DNA from: Saccoglossus kowalevskii
Taxonomy: Eukaryota; Hemichordata; Enteropneusta; Harrimaniidae
Direction of reading: 5' to 3'
Assembly (NCBI RefSeq): GCF_000003605.2
Contig: NW_003145299.1
Location: forward strand, 111,536-126,879
Length of the DNA stretch: 15,344 nucleotides
Shown here: positions 8,866 to 15,344 of the stretch, in pieces
How positions within the stretch are numbered: position 1 is the first letter of the stretch
How the letters are laid out: the number at the start of each line of letters is the position of its first letter
Made by a program: the position numbers and the translations under genes
The notes under the pieces: model-generated
Seen by the model: only the letters and a program-made list of their open reading frames with translations
Database searches by the model: none
What the model was told of the DNA's origin: nothing

Positions 8866-9218
8866 ATTAGTATGCTAATCCGAACCAAGCCGCTCACATC
8901 GTGGCGGGAGCTCCATGAAATATGTCATTTACGGTGTTTGGAGATCAAGCTGTGGTTCCAAATACATATCCACGGGGGCATGAATATGTACGCTAGTGAT
9001 TACACTCATCTACACTCGTAAAAATGTTAAATTAGTTTTCAAATGGTCAGTTTATCATCGAAAACAACTATTTTTTTGATTTAAAAAAAAACGTGCCGTT
9101 TTCCCATCAAAACCAGAGGTAAAAGGTCGTGCTGGAACATCGGCAAATCTCCTCCGTGTTGATAATTTGAACACATTGGCATCACCCAGTATTTTGATTG
9201 GCTGATTAGCGATTTCAC

Positions 9219-9331
9219 CTATCAGGTGTCGAGCATCTGCATGCGACCGGTACAAACATGTTAACAGCAACATTATCAGGGAAAGTCTCCAATATGAAAC
9301 CAGCTTTCCAGGTCACTTTCTGTCCAGACAT
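9219..9331 (-). other. exon-like segment on the minus strand (uncertain)
   Basis: On the minus strand an ATG at 9331 opens a 37-codon frame starting MSGQKVTWKAGF and ending CRCSTPD. It reaches a good donor, AG|GTGAAATC, at 9219/9218. A different minus frame (9273-9055, 72 codons) is also open across and beyond the segment. Upstream on that strand lies AAAAAGATGGCTG, a YY1-like motif often seen near start sites of genes and transposable elements, and an ATTGG/CCAAT pair lies near 9196-9203. I do not recognise either peptide. It could be a first exon of an antisense gene, a decayed transposable element, or chance. Confidence 0.15.
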
Positions 9332-10490
9332 TCGGTCATCTTTTTTTAAAATGTCAACTCTGAACTGCCACCAAGTACAGCCATCTTTTTATGCTAAACA
9401 ACTGCATATGTTAATATAATTAAAATTATGCTATGACGATTGCTATATGCCAACAAGCAACATTGTGCATTATATTATTTTTAATTTAAAATAATGACTA
9501 ATGTATTGAGGCGCAATTATTTCTGTTTTTTATTTCAATGTATGTTGATGTTTGGTAAAAATATTCCTCAAATAGTTATAGTGAAACGGTACAAATTTCA
9601 TTTGCCGTAGAATTCATCATATTTTCTATAAAGAGGATGCTGGGTAATCTGCAAAACAATGTATTGGTAATGTGCAGCTATTTTGCTTCATATTTTGAGA
9701 ATTTCGATATAAAGCCATACATGAACGTAATAATAAATGAACTTCTACTATTAGTGTTGGATACATCATGTATATTTAAATACCTTTGCCAAGAAAACTG
9801 TTTTTAGTACATTTGTATGGCTGTCTCACTGTAAACCAGATAAGTGAAAAGTTGTATATTTTATTTTAAGATATTCCCATAAATCATGTAACATTTTCGA
9901 TTGCTTAATATTCTTAATAATTGAGGTTACATTTACCAACCGCCTAGAAAATGTCAACAACTTGCTTATAAACCATAATGCTGCTTGCAGCTTTAATTAT
10001 TACTGTTTATTTTTAAATGAAATTAATTGATCACAAAATAACAAACGGCAGATTGTTTTATTCAGAAAACACGAAAAATTAGAATAGATGAGGGAATAAC
10101 AAAATAGAGGTCATTTGCGATGGCACTTTGTTCACTCTTCTGACAAGAATCATAGGTGTAAATTTAGAGACTTTGCTAATCATTTAAATGTGTTGTCATT
10201 TTGATTGCTACAGTATTACGTTTCATATAAGAGAGAAAATGTACTTCAGAGTTCAATAAGAGCCCTTTTTTGAATTTCCTTATGAAAAGTTATGAATACC
10301 AGTCGTTTTGCTCAATTTAATCAATTAATTCATAAAGGAACAGATTGGACTTAGTACTATGAAAATGATTGTTACTGAAACAATATATTTTAAAATTATT
10401 TTGGGGGATTTTACAGATTCCGTCACAATCGATGGAAACTGTGGTTTCTGGAAATTATAATTTGCGTTATTTTCTTTTATGTTATTATAG

Positions 10491-10691
10491 GGGCTGGTAG
10501 ATTTCCTTTCGCCAATGATGACGAGGAGCGTCCCATCACACGACTTTCATGACGTCACAGTTCTGAAAACGACCAACGTAACCTATATTCAAAATAAAAC
10601 ACGAGTGGCACACATGTCTGCTGTGAAACAAGAATTAGAAGGAAACGTGCATGTTAAAACAGACGATCCTCTGTCGCTCGAACTACAGAAG
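10491..10691 (+). CDS. exon 2 of the NXPE-like gene
   Basis: This exon contributes 67 codons (residues 29-95) from GLVDFLSPMM to LSLELQK, entering and leaving in phase 0. The acceptor is TTATTATAG|GGG and the donor CAGAAG|GTAACA. The acceptor's pyrimidine tract lies in TTTTCTTTTATG just upstream. The segment is cysteine-free and mixed polar, with two N-glycosylation sequons (NVT and NKT, in NVTYIQNKT), as expected of a luminal or extracellular stem region. The ATG pair at 10515-10520 could be mistaken for a gene start; without exon 1 the protein would lack a targeting signal. I see no known domain in this segment alone; its assignment rests on frame continuity with exons 3 and 4. Confidence 0.6.
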
Positions 10692-10774
10692 GTAACAGTG
10701 TGCATATATGTATATATGTAATATCACGATGTTTAGTAAATTTGACAAAGATATATGAGTGTTTTATTTGACAG

Positions 10775-11082
10775 ATTCATCCTGATCCTGACGCAAATAA
10801 CAGAACAGTACGAAATATACTACCGCCCGACGACCATGCAAAAACCACCGTAAAACCCACAAGGGCTGCAATACATAAACTGTTAGGAAATGTGAAGGAA
10901 GGCGGTGAAGAACTTTTATTCCCTTACATTGAGTATGACAGATTCGCGATGGAGTGGGTAAACGTAGTTGATGAACTTGAATGGGTGCATAAAAATAGTA
11001 ATGACAAAAGTATACACACCTCTAGTTCGCCATTTGAGTTTGGTATTGGCACATTGACACCAACGTCTGCCAACAAGACAAG
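10775..11082 (+). CDS. exon 3 of the NXPE-like gene
   Basis: The exon has 308 bases (residues 96-197 plus two bases of codon 198), with acceptor TTTTATTTGACAG|ATT and donor ACAAG|GTAATA (phase 2 out). It starts IHPDPDANNRT (sequon NRT). After a basic linker it reads FPYIEYDRFAMEW then NVVDELEWVHKN, and ends TSANKTR. NXPE proteins typically have an F-P-x-I segment, an L-x-W-V-type helix and then a T-S-A/T stretch just before the filamin-like domain, and the order here agrees. It contains no cysteine. A read-through of the donor meets TAA at once, which supports splicing. The second intron (10692-10774) is only 83 bases. Confidence 0.75.
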
Positions 11083-11518
11083 GTAATAGATTGGTATGCT
11101 AATATATGTTTGTCGTATTGATAAAATAGATGCAGTATGTACTTATATTTGTAGCTCGTATCTGCCTAATTATTAGGCATTCACAAGGTTGGCATTTGGA
11201 TTATGTGCATATATGTGCATTTATTCAGGACCAGAGCAGTATTTTGTTTCAAGGTGAACCGTGTCTAACCGTGCTTCGAGATTATTATGGAGTAGATGGA
11301 GGTAATCCACACAAAATGAATGATGACAAGTAACTTGTTATTGAATTAAAAAAATAGTACTAAGTATGTTTATTAAACAATCAACAATATTTGTACTTTA
11401 ACTAATTGAAAGTTGGAGATCACTGAAAAAAATGTGTTCGTGTTGTCTTTAACATATTTGACCAAAACTGCGGAAATAAATACCCAATATTTAGAAAAGG
11501 TTGTGTTTTCTTTTTCAG
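11083..11518 (+). other. third intron of the NXPE-like gene, with a possible alternative exon
   Basis: The intron runs from GTAATA to a strong acceptor, TTTTCTTTTTCAG. The middle is not typical AT-rich filler: 11229-11329 is open and comparatively protein-like, and is described separately. Confidence 0.65.
11229..11329 (+). other. candidate alternative exon within intron 3
   Basis: After an acceptor-like TTTATTCAG|GAC the frame reads DQSSILFQGEPCLTVLRDYY then GVDGGNPHKMNDD and reaches a weak donor, GACAA|GTAACT. At 101 bases it enters in phase 0 and leaves in phase 2, the same pattern as exon 3 (308 bases). It could therefore replace exon 3 between exons 2 and 4 without breaking frame (junction codon AA|G, then CTG). 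If spliced after exon 3 it is read in another frame and hits a stop within 14 codons. F-x-G-x-x-x-L-T-V-L-R-D is loosely like a filamin-type strand pair. The donor lacks the usual G at -1. It may be a dead or fortuitous segment. Confidence 0.25.
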
Positions 11519-12067
11519 GCTGAAAATTCAGGGGGACAAAAATAAATTAGTCAAAGGTAGCTATATTTCTGTTTTAATCGAAACTCGCGATGACAATGAT
11601 CGTAAAAGAATTCGGGGAGGTGACTTCTTTACGGCTGTTATGACTAATACCGCACTGAAGAAAAGCACAGCCGGGAGAATCAAAGACTATGGCAACGGAA
11701 CATATGCAGTGTATTTCTATGCAGCCTGGTCTGGACAAGCACATGTTACAATTAAACTCTCGTACACTAGAGAAGCCATTAACTACCTTAAGGACACAAT
11801 GAAAACAAAAGAGGGACTGATGGGATTTGATGCTAATTTCACCAATGGCAAAATTTCGGAGTCGAGTCGCTGTTCACTCATCAACGAAGGAGTGTGGCAC
11901 AATATGTGTGAATATACTAATGCTAACTCCTTAGGTAAAACGGTACTTCTTTGTATCAAACCATTACGTCTTGAGTGCAGCGATCTATATTCCATGTGGA
12001 CGGGTGTTGGAAATATGAATAACGACATTAAGAAGGAGGGCATACAAAGCACATACCTTTTTGACGG
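11519..12067 (+). CDS. exon 4 of the NXPE-like gene: filamin/neurexophilin-like domain
   Basis: This 549-base exon encodes residues 198-380 and is the diagnostic part. YISVLIETRDDND (from about residue 213) leads into IRGGDFFTA (about 229-237), KDYGNGTYAVYF (about 253-262) and AWSGQAHVTI (about 267-276). This is the NXPE filamin-like fold signature: E-x-R-D, G-G-D-F, D-x-x-N-G-T-Y, then W-x-G. NXPE family members then carry spaced cysteines and a C-x-K-P motif; here Cys316, Cys328, Cys343 (in LLCIKPLRLEC) and Cys351. Sequons are NGT (257) and NFT (304). The exon ends YLFDG at a consensus donor GG|GTGAGT. An internal ATG at 11640 is not the start: the frame is open and conserved upstream to the acceptor at 11519. 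The role is inferred: NXPE relatives are luminal or secreted, and some are implicated in glycan modification. Confidence 0.85.
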
Positions 12068-12221
12068 GTGAGTACATTACGACGAAAGTATTTAATAGTG
12101 CGTCTAGTGAAAACACCAGTCTTTAATACATCCGTACAGAGTCACAATGGGAATTGGGTAACGCTAACAATGACAGGCATAGATAACTTTCAACTTAAGA
12201 ACACGTCAAAGTAATACAATG

Positions 12222-12429
12222 TGTTATTAGGGTTTCGATCCCCATGTGACGAAAAAAAGGTCGAAACCATGTTGTAATTGTTCCGTTTATTATGGTCGAG
12301 CTCAATTTAATGATTGTGGTTGTTTCGTTTATTATTATTATTATTATGGTTTCACCATTTCGTAATTGCACTGTTTATTATTATTACGGATCAGGTCGAA
12401 CCCATTTTGTAATTGTTTCGTTTATTAGG
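12222..12429. repeat. degenerate tandem repeat, about five units
   Basis: The words GGTCGAAACC or GGTCGAACCC, TTGTAATTGTTTCG and TTTATTA recur in order. Clear starts are at 12259, 12294, 12348 and 12394, with lengths of about 35, 54, 46 and 36 bases. A more diverged unit (GTTATTAGGGTTTCGATCCCC) lies at 12222-12245. Length differences come partly from expansion of a TTA triplet run (12330-12346). The open frame at 12292-12492 is a by-product of this repeat. Confidence 0.7.
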
Positions 12430-12887
12430 CTTTCAAGGCCCATCGGGTTGTACAAAGACGCCAATATATTATTTCCCACTCATTCTGGTTAACATAACAT
12501 AATACATTCATGGGTTACTCACAGTGTATAATACGAATGTAAAATCAAATTGTAAAATCAAATCAAACATTAAACAATTAAAATGTAACTAAATGTTATC
12601 AGTACAGACAAAAATAACAAGTTCTCACTAGATAATATTTAAATTATAAAGCCATCTCTCAGAATAATATAAATCGCCATAATACCCGAATTGGGAATAT
12701 CCTAGAGGTTGTGAAATTTTATTGGTTTTGAAAGTTCCCTGAATTCAAGATGACGAGCAGATATCCGGTGCTCAGCTATATTGCACAATAAAGTCACTGT
12801 CACTAAAATAGAAAAACATCACTGCTTGTATTGTATAGACTACCAAATGATTTTACCGATCAGTGTAAGAATATGAAGTTATTACGA

Positions 12888-13012
12888 TATAATAATAAAG
12901 TTATTACGAGGATACCTCAAAGTAATACACTAAGACAGCGGAAGTATCGATGCGATGGTGTACTGTCTGAGTGCATACTTTGAGGTATCCTCGTAATAAC
13001 CTTATTATTATA
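12888..13012. repeat. 125-nt foldback with 37-bp arms
   Basis: The left arm (12888-12924, ending GATACCTCAAAGTA) and right arm (12976-13012, starting TACTTTGAGGTATC) are reverse complements with a single mismatch. The 51-base centre has a further stem, AGACAG (12933-12938) with CTGTCT (12963-12968). A short direct copy of the arm word AGTTATTACGA lies just upstream at about 12877-12887. The form fits a small non-autonomous foldback or MITE-like insertion, or a hairpin-RNA source. No flanking target-site duplication is evident. Confidence 0.85.
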
Positions 13013-13158
13013 CATCTTTTCCTTCCAAGGATACATCATGGGAATGTCGAAATCCAAAAAGTTTTGAACAGAATCAGCGAACTTCTTTGTGTGGAGTCTG
13101 ATCAAACCCTGGTGGCAGCCATGTTTTTTTTATTATTAGAGGACGCTTACGCGCGTAA

Positions 13159-13180
13159 TCATTCCATATTTATGGAATGA
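13159..13180. repeat. perfect 10-bp inverted repeat with 2-base centre
   Basis: TCATTCCATA (13159-13168) and TATGGAATGA (13171-13180) are exact reverse complements around TT. It contains the CATTCC word bound by TEAD-type factors on both strands, though function is unknown. Confidence 0.6.
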
Positions 13181-14303
13181 AAATACCGCGTAAAATACCG
13201 CACAATTACGGCACGCTGTAACTTTACACTGTCTTATGTAATGTTTTACACAAATACCTTTATTAGAGGATTTTAATCAACCAGATATTAAGTAAGCTAT
13301 AGAACGAGTACGTTCAAAAATTAATAGTGTAACATGTTCTGGAATATTGGTTTCTTATACACAGTACTAGGAACATTTTAAATCTGATTTTTAGAAATTT
13401 ACCAGGAGGTTTCTCAAATATGGAAACTTTTGAGAACATTTTATAAACGAATCACTAAATTGCTAAATGTAATTTGAAAGTAAAATGTGTCAGAAAAGTA
13501 AATAATCTTCGATATGTATACAATTTCAAGCAGTCAGACAGGAATGATCTCAGAAGTACAGTTAATGAGATGGGTTATTAGGCAGTATCAGTCAATAAGA
13601 AACAAATGTCGATAACGTTTTAGATTGTTGGATCTATTTAGTCAATAGTACAATTAATAAATATATTGTATATAATTACATAACATAAACCATTCATTGA
13701 TGGTGATGTAATTCATTTATCTCACAAAAAGAGGAGAAAATTCGGAAAGAATACAAATTCTGCCAATGATTGAGTGATGTGTAGACAGATGCGTAAATAA
13801 CCCATAATTAGTTATGAAGTATTATAATTACATACAAGGAATGGCAGTTAACAGTCCTAACAAAACGCACTTGGAGTTGTTAAAGATCTGAATTCAAAAC
13901 GAAATGTATGCCTAACATTCGAAAGGCCTTCGTCGGGAGAAGAATGAGGCTGGTCACAATGCCAGATTATTCAAGGAATTATTTAATACGGTTTTCAACA
14001 TAGAGCAGTATTAAGCCATAATACAAAATAATCGTATTATCAATAATAATCGTGGTTATTCCGCTTTATGGGAGCATTTGATAGCTTAACTCACAGTCTT
14101 CTCATTCAACCAATTCCCCTTTGAAGACGTAGAACAGGGGATGTGATTAACGTCCAAGATTACCATATTTGGTCGGGATACCAATTAATATGCATGAATG
14201 CATTATCACAAGCGATAAGGTGAATACATGGGACGAGGGATATAATTAGCATATCTTACAGTCATATATATATATGATACGTGATCTAAATAAGCATGTA
14301 CAA

Positions 14304-14331
14304 CCAAAGACACTTTTTCTAGTGTCTTTGG
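14304..14331. repeat. hairpin with 10-bp stem
   Basis: CCAAAGACAC (14304-14313) pairs perfectly with GTGTCTTTGG (14322-14331) around an 8-base loop, TTTTTCTA. Flanking GTACAA upstream and TAC downstream could extend the stem with a bulge. It is followed by no clear poly-T terminator and is not a recognised RNA gene. Confidence 0.65.
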
Positions 14332-15344
14332 TACAACAGACTGGCTATGACAATTGTAAAATGGTGTATGATGTATACATCACCTGCACTATGTACCATT
14401 AGCCATTATCCCTGTAACATGGCCATTGCTTCTATGTAGCTATATATTAAAATTAATTACTAATTGTTTTCTTGCAAATTTAATGTTGAATGTGTTTAAA
14501 CGTGATGACAGATTATCCACACAGAGACTATTTGACTATCTCTAATACATGCATTGCCGCTGTGCTGATCTTGTTTATTATACGAATATGACACGTGACA
14601 TAATTTCAAGATTACTGTGGGTCTCTATATTTATCTCTTGTGGGTTTGAGCAAGTATTATAATTTACTTGTTTTATTTGGTTCTGGTTGAATATTTATCA
14701 GTTGTTTGATGAAGACTTATTGTTTTCCATAATTTGTTGTGTCCCTGAACTTCGCTTCAATGGATATATGATACAATTTGCATGTGACGTTTTATTTCCA
14801 CATTGGCATACCTATATATAATGTATTATTCACCCCGCAAGATTCATAATAACAAGATTTATCTATCACTTTACTGTTTAGTTATATTTGATATATGGTG
14901 ACAATTAAGTCTATTCAGGTTTCCATGTGTATCTTTTCAAAACCACCCCTGTCTGGGCTTATAGTTTCTCTAGCAGAGCCTAAAACAACTATATATCTTT
15001 TCAAATTCCACAGACAATATAACACTGTGCAATTGAAGCAATCACCATTAGTAATAAATATATTGGGTAAGTGACTCTTATAATAATAAATCACAAGCCT
15101 TAGTTTGCATATTGTTTGTGTTCTTGTACGTGTATATTCTGATTGCAGAACCTAATGTGCAGATATACATAGTGTGTTATATGATCTTTTAAAAATTGCA
15201 ATATCATGGTTATAAGTCGTTGTTATTTAAATATCAGATTCACCTTTAACCACGTTTTTCTATTTAAATGGGTCACTAAATGGTGAAAACGCTATTTAAG
15301 TCATACACTACACTCACATATCCTAACAACAATTCAACTACCCA

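Larger units (their letters stand above)
7329..10490 (+). other. first intron of the NXPE-like gene (inferred)
   Basis: This 3.2-kb AT-rich stretch runs from GTAATC to GTTATTATAG. It contains a 37-bp tandem repeat (7826-7964), several hairpins (8053-8069, 8111-8166), a TATAAATA motif followed by a perfect palindrome (8838-8865) and a minus-strand exon-like segment (9219-9331). I recognised no additional plus-strand exon, but a short one could be missed by eye. Confidence 0.45.
7245..12067 (+). other. NXPE-family gene, 5' part of the transcription unit (four exons)
   Basis: Four exons (7245-7328, 10491-10691, 10775-11082, 11519-12067) join in a continuous frame of 1,142 coding bases, or 380 complete codons plus two bases. 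Every intron has GT...AG borders: AAG|GTAATC/TTATAG|GGG, AAG|GTAACA/TTGACAG|ATT, CAAG|GTAATA/TTTTTCAG|GCT, and an outgoing GG|GTGAGT. The product begins with a signal-like hydrophobic segment and carries an NXPE/neurexophilin-type filamin-like domain near its visible end. NXPE proteins are secreted or Golgi-luminal glycoproteins with a C-terminal PC-esterase-like domain. That domain is absent here, so the gene continues past the window or was truncated. Linkage of exon 1 to the rest across a 3.2-kb intron is inferred from phase and biology only; extra exons in that intron are possible. Confidence 0.65.
12068..15344 (+). other. intron or 3' flank; no exon recognised
   Basis: Beginning with the GTGAGT donor of exon 4, this 3.3-kb AT-rich stretch shows no segment resembling the expected C-terminal PC-esterase-like region of an NXPE protein, and no long open frame. 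Acceptor-like ends such as TCTATTCAG|GTTTCC (near 14920) and CTGATTGCAG|AACC (near 15149) are followed by early stops or non-protein-like sequence. It holds a degenerate repeat (12222-12429), a large foldback (12888-13012) and small hairpins near 13159 and 14304. Confidence 0.55.

Noticed and set aside
10515-10721. Separate small gene starting at the ATG of 10515
   Set aside because: The frame continues upstream to a TATAG acceptor and ends at a good donor (10691). It fits better as an internal exon.
11783-12052. 89-codon minus frame opposite exon 4
   Set aside because: Shadow of the plus-strand exon; no independent motif.
11640-12071. Stand-alone 143-codon gene starting at 11640
   Set aside because: Domain similarity (LIETRDDN, GGDFF) extends upstream to the acceptor at 11518, and the TGA at 12069 lies within the GTGAGT donor, so it is an exon and not a complete gene.
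12222-12300. tRNA gene suggested by GGTTTCGATCCCC, a B-box-like word
   Set aside because: No matching A box, acceptor stem or cloverleaf can be built around it; the word is part of the degenerate repeat.
12780-12795. Polyadenylation signal AATAAA (CAATAAAGTC) ending the NXPE gene
   Set aside because: Exon 4 ends at a strong donor without a stop codon, and AATAAA is expected by chance many times in such AT-rich sequence.
12917-13180. Opposing short frames at 12917-13105 (minus) and 12971-13180 (plus)
   Set aside because: Both overlap the foldback arms and have no recognisable domain.
14900-14970. Next NXPE exon after the acceptor-like TCTATTCAG
   Set aside because: In the required phase the frame reads about 14 codons to a TAG, with no similarity to the expected C-terminal domain.

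Overview
This is a eukaryotic, AT-rich window. The intergenic sequence is long, the introns have GT/AG borders, there are minisatellites and a decayed LINE-type reverse transcriptase, and there is no bacterial-style gene packing. The one recognisable gene belongs to the NXPE family (neurexophilin and PC-esterase). Multi-copy NXPE families are common in marine invertebrates such as molluscs and lancelets, so I suspect a marine invertebrate, perhaps a mollusc. The sequence does not settle the species.

Layout: 1-1100 holds decayed sequence, ending in a frameshifted fragment of a non-LTR retrotransposon reverse transcriptase (about 931-1090). 1470-2370 is a 39-bp minisatellite, decayed on its left side and nearly homogeneous at 1916-2344. 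2371-4560 has no recognisable gene, apart from a TATA-box-like promoter candidate near 3755. 4565-4945 is a CpG-richer patch with a short, well-contexted ORF (4819-4944) that could be a first exon. 5015-5531 is a compound 16-bp minisatellite: two direct blocks, a duplicated 72-bp flank and a short inverted block. 5532-7244 has no gene.

7245-12067 is the NXPE-family gene on the plus strand. It has a signal-peptide exon (7245-7328), then a 3.2-kb intron, then exons at 10491-10691, 10775-11082 and 11519-12067. The phases agree at every junction (0, 0, 2, and 2 outgoing), giving 380 complete codons. The model ends at a strong donor with no stop, and no following exon is recognisable before the window ends. 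The visible part is therefore the N-terminal and filamin/neurexophilin-like half; the C-terminal PC-esterase-like half must lie downstream. The third intron contains an extra exon-like open segment (11229-11329) that is phase-equivalent to exon 3, so mutually exclusive splicing is possible but unproven.

12068-15344 is intron or 3' flanking sequence with a degenerate repeat (12222-12429), a 125-nt near-perfect foldback (12888-13012) and small hairpins. I found no rRNA, tRNA or CRISPR array and no previously undescribed multi-gene system. The most unusual content is the repeat architecture and the possible alternative exon.
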